Shown here: piece by piece, positions 56,752 through 64,000 of the stretch
Layout of the letters: the number at the start of each line of letters is the position of its first letter
How positions within the stretch are numbered: position 1 is the stretch's first letter
Assembly (NCBI RefSeq): GCF_002849605.1
Contig: NZ_NPIB01000013.1
Span: 54,428 to 118,427 of the forward strand
Direction: 5' to 3'
Length of the DNA: 64,000 nt
Source: Photobacterium carnosum
GTDB taxonomy: Bacteria; Pseudomonadota; Gammaproteobacteria; Enterobacterales; Vibrionaceae
The notes under the pieces: generated by a model
Told to the model about the DNA's origin: nothing
The model's input: the letters and a program-made list of their open reading frames with translations, nothing else
Database searches by the model: none
Made by a program: the position numbers and the translations under genes

Positions 56752-56852
56752 ACTTGCAATATAAACAACATTTTTACCATAAATTGAGGCTTTGTTACTG
56801 TTATTAATATAATAGCTTTACTGGCTGGTATTATAGGTGATGAACTTATAAA

Positions 56853-56883
56853 TTGTTTTGTTTTGTTTTGTTTTGTTTTGTTT
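56853..56883 (+). repeat. Pentanucleotide simple repeat (TTTTG)n
   Basis: Five perfect TTTTG units (56856-56880) flanked by partial units TTG and TTT, 31 bases in all. It lies 140 bases before the ydiJ start, in the gap that otherwise holds only the gabD terminator. Confidence 0.95.
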
Positions 56884-57020
56884 AGTTTCTAGGTAGAGTA
56901 AAGTGAAAATATACACTTTCAACGTATTGTTAAAGTGATTAATAATAAATAGTAAATCCAGTGCTATTGGAAATGGCTGCGCATGATTGCGTAATCACTG
57001 GAAAAGGGAGAGTAAAAAAT

Positions 57021-60000
57021 ATGTTACCTGCATTAACCTATCAAAGTAGTATTGATCATGTCGTACTATCATATTTAACTGCACTATCTGAAGCTGGATT
57101 TCAAGGTGATATTGAACAGAGTTATGCTAGTCGATTAGCGGTTGCAACTGATAATAGTATCTACCAACAGTTACCCCAAGCGGTGGTATTACCTCGTAAT
57201 ATTGATGATCTTATTCTTATTGGGAAAATAGGTTGTCATGATGATTATCAGAGCGTTACATTTTCTCCTCGTGGTGGTGGTACGGGAACAAACGGTCAAT
57301 CCTTAACATCTGGAATTGTGGTTGATCTTTCTCGCTATTTAAATCAAATCTTAGAGATTAATATTGCTGAAGGTTGGGTACGTGTTCAAAGTGGTGTCAT
57401 TAAAGATCAATTGAATGATGCTTTACGTCTCTATGGCTATTTTTTCTCACCTGATCTTTCAACCAGTAATCGTGCCACGATTGGAGGCATGATTAACACC
57501 GATGCTTCTGGTCAGGGTTCATTAAAATACGGCAAAACATCTGATCATGTTTTAGCACTGACTGCGGTATGCGTTGATGGTTCGGTACTTAATACTGAAC
57601 CGCTAAATAATGATCAAATTATGGCATTGGATGATACTGTGTTTGTTAATAATGCCATCAAAACAACCGCTCAAATTTGTCGGAATAAACGCCAACAAAT
57701 AGTTGATAAATTCCCAAAACTTAATCGGTTTCTTACTGGTTATGATTTGAAACATGTTTATGATGAACAACTTCAACAGTTTGATATTGCGCGCTTATTA
57801 TGTGGATCTGAAGGATCTTTAGCCTTTATCGCAGAAGCTAAGTTAAATATTACGCCAATTCCAAAATCTCGCACGTTAGTCAATATTAAATACGATAGTT
57901 TTGATTCTGCATTACGCAATGCACCGATGATGGTGGCTGCCCATGCATTATCGGTTGAAACCATTGATTCAAAAGTATTAAATCTAGCCAAAGAAGATAT
58001 TGTTTGGAATACGGTTGAAGATCTATTAATTGATGTACAGGGAAAAATCATGTTAGGTATTAACATGGTGGAGTATGCCAGTAATGATCTCACAGAGAAC
58101 CAACAACACGTTGCAGCATTGTGCCAACAACTTGACCAATTAATAGCAGATCAACAAGCGGGTATTATTGGTTATCAAGTTTGTGATGATTTAGCCAGTA
58201 TCCAAAAAATGTATACCATGCGTAAAAAAGCAGTGGGGTTATTAGGGGCTGTTAAAGGGGCGAAAAAGCCAATAGCATTTGCTGAAGATACCTGTGTACC
58301 ACCTGAACATTTAGCAGATTTTATCGCTGAATTTAGACAGTTATTGGATGAAAAATCTCTTCAGTATGGCATGTTTGGACATGTTGATGCGGGTGTCTTA
58401 CATGTGCGTCCTGCGTTGGATATGTGCGATCCCCAACAAGAATTGTTAATGAAAGAAGTGTCTGATCAAGTGGTTACATTAGTCGCTAAATATGGCGGTT
58501 TAATGTGGGGCGAACATGGTAAGGGATTTCGTTCTGAATATGGTCCTGCTTTTTTTGGTGAAGAATTATTCACAGAGCTACGTCGAATTAAAGCGGCGTT
58601 TGATCCCCATAACCGTATGAACCCAGGTAAAATTTGTACACCACTTGGTAATGACAGTGAATTAGTTAAAGTTGATAGTGTAAAGCGGGGTTTTTATGAT
58701 CGACAAATTGCTGTAACCACGAGAGACAGCTTTAAACAAGCCATGGAATGTAACGGTAATGGTTTGTGTTTTAACTATGACACCAGCTCGCCTATGTGCC
58801 CCTCAATGAAGATCTCAGCTGATCGTCGTCATTCACCTAAAGGACGAGCAGGGTTAGTACGTGAATGGCTAAGACAATTAGCAGAGCAGGGGATCAATGC
58901 TGATGAGTTAGAACAGCAATTATTAACCACATCTCCAACAATCAAACAGATCATAGATCGCTTAAAAAATACTTATGGTTCTAATCGTCATCGCTATGAT
59001 TTTTCACATGAGGTCATGGACGCGATGAATGGTTGCTTAGCGTGTAAAGCATGTGCAAGTCAATGTCCTATTAAGGTTGATGTACCCAGTTTTCGTTCAC
59101 GATTTATGAATATTTATTACAGCCGTTATCAACGCCCAGTAAAAGATTATTTGGTGGCGTATGTTGAAAATATTTTACCGTTAATGGTGAAAGCGCCAGT
59201 CATCGTAAACAGTGTAATCAGACCACAATGGTCGAAAAAGTTAACCTTAAAGACTATTGGTTATGTTGATATGCCATTACTGTCGGTACCAACGTTATCT
59301 GAAAGTTTGGATGGCCATCATGCGTTATGTTTTGACATGTTATGGTTACAAGCACTATCAGATCAGGAGCGGGAGAATTACGTTTTAGTGGTTCAAGACC
59401 CTTTCACTAGTTTTTATGATGCGCAAGTTGTACGTGATTTTATCCATTTAATTGAGAAACTAGGTAAAAAGCCGATTTTGCTGCCATTTAAACCTAATGG
59501 AAAAGCACAACATGTAAAAGGATTCTTAAAAGCGTTTGCGAAAACAGCAACATCAACGGCTGATTTTTTAAATCAATTAGCAGTATTGAATATACCGATG
59601 GTGGGTGTCGATCCTGCTTTAGTATTGTGTTATCGCGATGAATATACTGAAGTGTTACAACAACGCCGAGGTAAATTTATGGTTTTAACTGCTCATGAAT
59701 GGCTATTACCATTATTACAGCAATTACCGCAAAGACCATTGCAAAGTGATAAGCCATGGTATCTGTTTGCCCATTGTACGGAAAAAACCAAATTACCTAA
59801 TGCTGAAAAGCAATGGGGAGCTATTTTTACGCATTTTGGCGGTGTTATGGAATCTGTGCCTGTTGGTTGCTGTGGAATGGCGGGTACATTCGGTCATGAA
59901 AGCGATAAATTAGAAGCGTCAAAGAGCGTGTTTAATTTAAGCTGGAAAGAGAAGATTGATCAGTATGACTCCACTCGCTGTATGGCAACTGGCTATTCAT

Positions 60001-60080
60001 GTCGTAGCCAAGTTAAACGATTGGAACATATTCAATTTAAACATCCAGTACAGGCGTTGTTACAGTTGGTTGGTCTCTAA
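57021..60080 (+). CDS. ydiJ: YdiJ-type FAD/Fe-S oxidoreductase (D-2-hydroxyglutarate dehydrogenase-like)
   Basis: A large flavo-iron-sulfur enzyme of 1019 residues, equal to E. coli YdiJ (1018). The N-terminal half is an FAD domain of the vanillyl-alcohol oxidase type (TPRGGGTGTNGQ-like SPRGGGTGTNG, STSNRATIGGMINTDASG). The C-terminal half has Fe-S ligands CLACKACASQCP and CNGNGLCF...MCPS, and a CCGMAG motif. YdiJ relatives oxidise D-2-hydroxyglutarate or similar D-2-hydroxyacids. The ATG at 57021 has a GGGAGAG site and matches the family start; the upstream in-frame ATG adds 20 poorly conserved residues. Confidence 0.93.
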   Translation: MLPALTYQSSIDHVVLSYLTALSEAGFQGDIEQSYASRLAVATDNSIYQQLPQAVVLPRNIDDLILIGKIGCHDDYQSVTFSPRGGGTGTNGQSLTSGIVVDLSRYLNQILEINIAEGWVRVQSGVIKDQLNDALRLYGYFFSPDLSTSNRATIGGMINTDASGQGSLKYGKTSDHVLALTAVCVDGSVLNTEPLNNDQIMALDDTVFVNNAIKTTAQICRNKRQQIVDKFPKLNRFLTGYDLKHVYDEQLQQFDIARLLCGSEGSLAFIAEAKLNITPIPKSRTLVNIKYDSFDSALRNAPMMVAAHALSVETIDSKVLNLAKEDIVWNTVEDLLIDVQGKIMLGINMVEYASNDLTENQQHVAALCQQLDQLIADQQAGIIGYQVCDDLASIQKMYTMRKKAVGLLGAVKGAKKPIAFAEDTCVPPEHLADFIAEFRQLLDEKSLQYGMFGHVDAGVLHVRPALDMCDPQQELLMKEVSDQVVTLVAKYGGLMWGEHGKGFRSEYGPAFFGEELFTELRRIKAAFDPHNRMNPGKICTPLGNDSELVKVDSVKRGFYDRQIAVTTRDSFKQAMECNGNGLCFNYDTSSPMCPSMKISADRRHSPKGRAGLVREWLRQLAEQGINADELEQQLLTTSPTIKQIIDRLKNTYGSNRHRYDFSHEVMDAMNGCLACKACASQCPIKVDVPSFRSRFMNIYYSRYQRPVKDYLVAYVENILPLMVKAPVIVNSVIRPQWSKKLTLKTIGYVDMPLLSVPTLSESLDGHHALCFDMLWLQALSDQERENYVLVVQDPFTSFYDAQVVRDFIHLIEKLGKKPILLPFKPNGKAQHVKGFLKAFAKTATSTADFLNQLAVLNIPMVGVDPALVLCYRDEYTEVLQQRRGKFMVLTAHEWLLPLLQQLPQRPLQSDKPWYLFAHCTEKTKLPNAEKQWGAIFTHFGGVMESVPVGCCGMAGTFGHESDKLEASKSVFNLSWKEKIDQYDSTRCMATGYSCRSQVKRLEHIQFKHPVQALLQLVGL

Positions 60081-60118
60081 ATGTGAAGCTGATGAGTACC
60101 GTATAAATTATAAGCCAT

Positions 60119-60155
60119 AAAAAAAGCGAACTTAATGATTAAGCTCGCTTTTTTA
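60119..60155. terminator. Bidirectional terminator between ydiJ and aqpZ
   Basis: AAAAAAGCGA and TCGCTTTTTT, with inner CTTAAT/ATTAAG pairing; A/T tracts on both sides. Confidence 0.88.
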
Positions 60156-60178
60156 TATTCAATATTGGCTTAGTAAAC

Positions 60179-60886
60179 TTAGCTTACTGAACGGTATTCA
60201 TTGTCAGGGCATAACCAGCGGTATACAACACCAGCAATAGCAGCACCAATCAGAGGTGCAACCCAGAACATCCATAATTGTGATGTTGCCCAGTCGCCAA
60301 CGAATAATGCAGGACCAGTACTACGAGCAGGGTTAACTGATGTATTAGTTACAGGAATACTGATTAAGTGAATCAGTGTTAGTGCTAGACCAATCGCAAG
60401 ACCTGCCATTTGTGGAGAAGCAAGCTTATGTGTTGCACCTAAAATTACGAATAAGAACATGAATGACATTACAACTTCGGTAACGAATGCAGACAACAAA
60501 GAGTAATGACCAGGAGAATGGGCACCGTAACCGTTAGAAGCAAAGCCATTTGCAAGATCAAAACCAGCCTGACCGCTTGCAATGATATAAAGCACACCAG
60601 CACCAGCAATACCACCAAGTACTTGTGCTGCAATGTAAGGAATAACGTCACCTGTAGGGAAACGACCGCCAGTCCATAGACCAACAGTAACGGCTGGGTT
60701 TAAGTGACAACCTGAGATATGACCAATTGCGTATGCCATGGTTACCACAGTTAAACCAAATGCCAGAGCAACACCTAAAAATCCGATACCTAAATCAGGG
60801 TATGCCGCCGCTAATACAGCACTACCACAACCGCCTAAAACTAACCAACCGATGCCGATAAATTCAGCAACTAATTTTCTCATCAT
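60179..60886 (-). CDS. aqpZ: Aquaporin Z
   Basis: An inner-membrane water channel of 235 residues with six helices and two NPA half-helices: HLNPAVTVG and [11 protein letters not shown]. The region near [13 protein letters not shown] [11 protein letters not shown] and the Arg in NPARS fit the narrow aquaporin filter rather than a glycerol facilitator. AAGGAAA precedes tandem ATGs. The 490 bases upstream, before the LysR gene, hold its promoter but no other gene. Confidence 0.95.
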   Translation of the reverse strand: MMRKLVAEFIGIGWLVLGGCGSAVLAAAYPDLGIGFLGVALAFGLTVVTMAYAIGHISGCHLNPAVTVGLWTGGRFPTGDVIPYIAAQVLGGIAGAGVLYIIASGQAGFDLANGFASNGYGAHSPGHYSLLSAFVTEVVMSFMFLFVILGATHKLASPQMAGLAIGLALTLIHLISIPVTNTSVNPARSTGPALFVGDWATSQLWMFWVAPLIGAAIAGVVYRWLCPDNEYRSVS

Positions 60887-61376
60887 AAAGCTTATTTCCT
60901 TTTAAATTACGATTAAGGGTACGTTAGAAAATATAAATAATTAATTGATATAACTTTCTTTTTTACTCTTGTAATGGCTCACTGTTCATATCAAGCTCGT
61001 TACTAATAATACTGTTATGTTATTACATATTATGTCAGATCGTTTTCGTAATAGTTGTATGTACTATTATTGAAGCTAGCATTAGACGATCTTAATTTGT
61101 GGCGCACATAGTGAATTAAAAACGCTGTGCAATCTAGCTTGTAATTGAAAATTTACTATAAATTATTTTGCTAAAGAATAATTTATTCTCATGGATATAC
61201 GATATTATATGAATATTTATTTATAGGTGAGAATAAGTCTAGCAATAGATGGCTATTTGTCAGGTATATTTATCATTATTTTAGATAATGCTCTTAAAAT
61301 GCGATTATTTTATAAATTTATGTTTATGCTATATTTGTGTAATTAATTATGATGTTGTAAATGTGAATATTGAGAA

Positions 61377-62261
61377 TTAATCGCTTTCATCGAATAAATA
61401 GGTTTCTAATTGTTCAGATAGCCATTTTACAACGGTACCGCGTCGAGCTTCATTTTCAACAACCTCACCATATGATTGCCAATTCATGGCTCGATTATAT
61501 TTAATAACCTTAAGTGTCCCTTCTCGTAAGTGCTGTTTAATAAGTATTGCGGGTAATGATGACCAGCCTGTTTGATCAAGTACGGCATCGCGTAAGTGTT
61601 CATAAAAAGATAAAGCGATATATTTCCCGGCTTTAGGTGTCACGATACGTAAGCTTTCTTCATCAAAGTAAGCGACAGCAATCTCAGTATAGCGTTCAAG
61701 ATCGGCATCATTTACTTTTCTCAGTTGACTCAGCGGGTGATTTTTATGAGCAACAGACATCATACGCATTTGTCCTAAGTCTGTTTGCTGTAATCGTGAG
61801 AAAATATGAGCATTAGGTAATAAACCATAAGCGACATCGACAAGATTCTTTGCCACCATTTCTTCTAGTTCTTGTGTTGGAGCACTATAAATCGAGACAC
61901 TTGTTTGTGGGAATTGAATGCGGATCTGACGTAATAATTGACGCCATAATGATTCTGGTAATGAATCATCGCGAGCAATGCGAATACTTGCCTCAACACC
62001 AATATTATATTGCTCACAGCGAGTGTGAATATCTCGTGCAATTAAGATGATGCGTTCAAAATCATTGACTGTTGCTTCACCAATCACTGTTGGTGTAATG
62101 CGATTACCACTGCGGTTTAGAAGCTCAACGCCTAAGGTGTCTTCTAGTGCACTTAACGATGCACTAACAGTTGTACGACTTTTCCCATGACGACGAGCAG
62201 CTTCGGCAATTGAGCCTGTTTTTATTGTTGATAGAAACATTTCAATTTGAACTATTTTCAT
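61377..62261 (-). CDS. LysR-type transcriptional regulator
   Basis: A 294-residue LysR regulator. The N-terminal helix-turn-helix is QIEMFLSTIKTGSIAEAARRHGKSRTTVSASLSALEDTLG (shown in parts: GSIAEAARRHGKSRTTVSAS), followed by an effector domain to about 290. It is divergent from the CDF-like gene, a typical LysR arrangement, so it may control that gene. Effector unknown. The ATG at 62261 is preferred to a GTG three codons upstream. Confidence 0.9.
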   Translation of the reverse strand: MKIVQIEMFLSTIKTGSIAEAARRHGKSRTTVSASLSALEDTLGVELLNRSGNRITPTVIGEATVNDFERIILIARDIHTRCEQYNIGVEASIRIARDDSLPESLWRQLLRQIRIQFPQTSVSIYSAPTQELEEMVAKNLVDVAYGLLPNAHIFSRLQQTDLGQMRMMSVAHKNHPLSQLRKVNDADLERYTEIAVAYFDEESLRIVTPKAGKYIALSFYEHLRDAVLDQTGWSSLPAILIKQHLREGTLKVIKYNRAMNWQSYGEVVENEARRGTVVKWLSEQLETYLFDESD

Positions 62262-62431
62262 TGACGACACCGGTGGGTTAAATATGGCGGTATGTGGGTG
62301 TGTAATTGCACTTTTCAGCGACGATAAAATTGACGCTCAGTGATTATAGTATTAATAGAAGTGATTGTATCATCTCATTAGTTTCATAACTTAACAAAAA
62401 AACGACGAAAAATCTGTCGATTGAGGCCTAT

Positions 62432-63118
62432 ATGTCTAGTTCAATGCAACAAGAGCGCGGTTTACTCCTGTTGTCTTCTGTGTCATCGTTTACTTTTGCT
62501 ATTTTAGGGATTGTACTTGGGTCACTGGTTGGTTCTTTAGTGATTATTTTTGATGGTGCATATTCTTTAGTAAGCTTGGCGTTAACCATGTTGTCTCTGG
62601 GTGCTGCGCATTATCTTCATAAACCTGAAATAAACAAAGATAGTTCGCAAGTCGCAATGATAGCTCCTGCTGTTATTACGATTAAAGGCTCAGTGATTGC
62701 TTTAATGTGTATATGGTCATTTTATTCAGCTATTGAAGCTATTTTAGCTGGTGGCCGTGATATCAATGCGGGTGTGGCTTTAGCCTTTGGTATGATTAGT
62801 GTTGTGGGTTGTTATGGCACATACCGTTATATCAAAGTCAAAAGTGAAAATATTTCATCAGCATTAGCTGACGCCGAAGCAAAACAGTGGGTAATGGATA
62901 CTGTTATCAGTGCTGCTGTATTAATGGGTTTTGTAGTCGCAAAAGTATTGATGATGACTCAATATGCACATTTAGCTGTTTATGCAGATCCTACAATGGT
63001 GATTTTAGCTTCTATTTATTTCATTATTGTCCCTGTCAAAATGGTGCGTCAAGCCGTAAGTGAATTAATGAACATTTATAGCCATTCAGATCTTGTTCAT
63101 GCTCCGCATGTAAAATAA
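62432..63118 (+). CDS. CDF-like membrane protein with incomplete metal site
   Basis: A 228-residue protein with six hydrophobic helices resembling the transmembrane domain of cation diffusion facilitators (FDGAYSLVSLAL, EAKQWVMDTVISAAVLMG). The usual metal-site residues in helices II and V are changed: Asp41 is kept, but its partner is Ser45; Gln152 replaces His and Asp156 is kept. The cytoplasmic C-terminal domain is absent. So metal transport should not be assumed. It is divergent from the LysR gene. Confidence 0.65.
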   Translation: MSSSMQQERGLLLLSSVSSFTFAILGIVLGSLVGSLVIIFDGAYSLVSLALTMLSLGAAHYLHKPEINKDSSQVAMIAPAVITIKGSVIALMCIWSFYSAIEAILAGGRDINAGVALAFGMISVVGCYGTYRYIKVKSENISSALADAEAKQWVMDTVISAAVLMGFVVAKVLMMTQYAHLAVYADPTMVILASIYFIIVPVKMVRQAVSELMNIYSHSDLVHAPHVK

Positions 63119-63125
63119 TTCTGAT

Positions 63126-63162
63126 AAAAAAAAGGCCAACATATAATGTTGGCCTTTTTTTT
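63126..63162. terminator. Bidirectional terminator
   Basis: AAGGCCAACAT-ATA-ATGTTGGCCTT with long A and T tracts on the two sides. Confidence 0.92.
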
Positions 63163-63170
63163 GAATAATC

Positions 63171-63650
63171 CTAACGTCCAAGGAGTAAGGTGTTTTCAAT
63201 TTCTCGATAATGTTGTGCAGTATTAATTAAAGAGGTCGCTGTTAAACCGGGAACGCCATAGACTTCAACAACAGTATTATATTTGGTTTGTACTTTCTCG
63301 ACCAGTAAATCAAAATCACCATCACCTGATAATAAAATAATACGATCGGCATCGGCAGCGTGTTCTAGTACATCAATAGTAATGCCCACATCCCAGTCAC
63401 CTTTTGCTGAACCATCACTACGTTGAATGAACGGCTTTAATTTTACCTCAAAGCCAATGCCACGCAGTATATTTTGAAACTGTCGTTGTTTTTCATCACC
63501 CTTATGAATGGCATAAGCATAAGCGGCAACAATTTCTCGCCCTTGTGATACTTCTGCCCAAAAAGCATTGTAATCGAAGTTACAATGATACTTTTCTTTA
63601 ACAGTATAATAGATGTTTTGGACATCGACAAAAATCGCAACTTTTTCCAC
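63171..63650 (-). CDS. NYN-domain protein (LabA/DUF88-like)
   Basis: A 159-residue PIN-like NYN domain. AIFVDVQNIYYT, KGDWDVGITIDVL and LLSGDGDFDLLVEKV give the conserved Asp ligands of a putative RNase. The GTG at 63650 has AGGA before it; an upstream in-frame ATG at 63704 lacks a good site. RNA substrate inferred from family. Confidence 0.85.
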   Translation of the reverse strand: MEKVAIFVDVQNIYYTVKEKYHCNFDYNAFWAEVSQGREIVAAYAYAIHKGDEKQRQFQNILRGIGFEVKLKPFIQRSDGSAKGDWDVGITIDVLEHAADADRIILLSGDGDFDLLVEKVQTKYNTVVEVYGVPGLTATSLINTAQHYREIENTLLLGR

Positions 63651-63746
63651 GAGAATCCTAAATAGTTTGAGTAACCAGTTTGTTATGGTGGACAAACTGG
63701 CCATATATTACAACTATTATTAATTAAAATAGTTACGTGTACTATT

Positions 63747-64000
63747 TTATTTATTTGTTGGAGATTGATTAATATTACCGTTACGTAATGTTTGTAATAC
63801 TTGTTCTTTAGGGCCATCAGCAACGATATGACCATGTTCCATAACGATTAATCGATCAACCACATCAAGCATCCCCGTTTTATGGGTGATCAAAATTAAT
63901 GTCTCATCTTGCTTCATTTGACGTAACTGCTGCTTAATATACATTTCTGAACGATTATCCATACTACTTGTAGGTTCATCCATAATAAGTACCGGTGGTT
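63747..64000 (-). CDS. Type I secretion ABC transporter ATPase (LapB-like), C-terminal end only
   Basis: The last 84 residues of an ABC ATPase, 5' part outside the window. Walker B and D-loop read LIMDEPTSSMDNRSE, and the H-loop is ITHKTGMLDVVDRLIVME. The SSMDNRSE and HKTxMLD patterns are those of LapB-type type I secretion ATPases, which export large adhesins. Partner genes are out of view. Confidence 0.75.
   Translation of the reverse strand, partial: PPVLIMDEPTSSMDNRSEMYIKQQLRQMKQDETLILITHKTGMLDVVDRLIVMEHGHIVADGPKEQVLQTLRNGNINQSPTNK

Noticed and set aside
60887..61376. 490-base gap examined for a small RNA or gene
   Set aside because: Very AT-rich, with no convincing hairpin-U-tract pair or open frame.
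1..64000. Search by eye for CRISPR arrays, cas genes, prophage or insertion sequences
   Set aside because: No regularly spaced direct repeats, transposase-like or phage structural products were seen; the CARF nuclease is the only CRISPR-related domain.

Overview
The window looks like chromosomal DNA of a marine gammaproteobacterium of the Vibrionaceae, most likely Photobacterium. This is inferred from the AT-rich composition, strong similarity of many products to E. coli/Vibrio proteins (LdhA, Udp, HelD, MgsA, TorS/TorT/TorC, YdiJ, AqpZ), the tRNA cluster and the TMAO respiration genes. No plasmid, prophage, insertion sequence, rRNA operon or CRISPR array was seen. Coding density is high, short operons are common, and many genes are bounded by clear hairpin-plus-U-tract terminators.

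Layout. 1-8.2 kb: the N-terminal part of ldhA (edge-truncated), a YdgA-like protein, a CBS protein, a MATE exporter, then an apparent operon of a DASS/SLC13 carrier, an unusual histidine kinase and a receiver-only response regulator. 8.2-12.5 kb: a ZntA-type metal ATPase behind a MerR-type promoter, then udp behind a tandem CRP promoter. 12.6-18.2 kb: an orphan CARF/PD-ExK nuclease of the VC1899/Card1 type, a LysE/RhtB exporter, a U32-family RNA-modification-type protein and a GNAT enzyme. 18.5-32.6 kb: TMAO respiration, with a reductase carrying a fused C-terminal haem domain, a divergent pentahaem TorC, and TorT/TorS; yccS, helD and mgsA lie between them. 32.9-40.1 kb: a second-type EF-G, an S4 RNA-binding protein, an M15 peptidase, an aldo/keto reductase, a YnjE sulfurtransferase and MobB. 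40.3-50.5 kb: two DEDD exonucleases, an EEP-family hydrolase, an AMMECR1 protein, a glutaredoxin, a BCCT carrier, a DUF294 CNB-CBS-nucleotidyltransferase and a KdgK-like sugar kinase with a degenerate active site. 50.6-51.2 kb: tRNA-Cys, tRNA-Gly and a tandemly duplicated tRNA-Leu. 51.2-64 kb: small conserved proteins, pirin, succinate-semialdehyde dehydrogenase, YdiJ, aquaporin Z, a LysR regulator, a CDF-like membrane protein, a NYN-domain protein and the end of a type I secretion ATPase.

How the genes work together. TorT/TorS would sense TMAO, TorC would pass electrons from quinol, and the Mo reductase would reduce TMAO. MobB and YnjE may support its molybdopterin cofactor. The partner regulator TorR, the chaperone TorD and TorE are not in the window. 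The points most worth a second look are the CRISPR-less CARF nuclease with an altered CARF loop, the haem-fused TMAO reductase, the transporter-kinase-receiver operon, the degenerate KdgK-like protein and a pentanucleotide repeat upstream of ydiJ.
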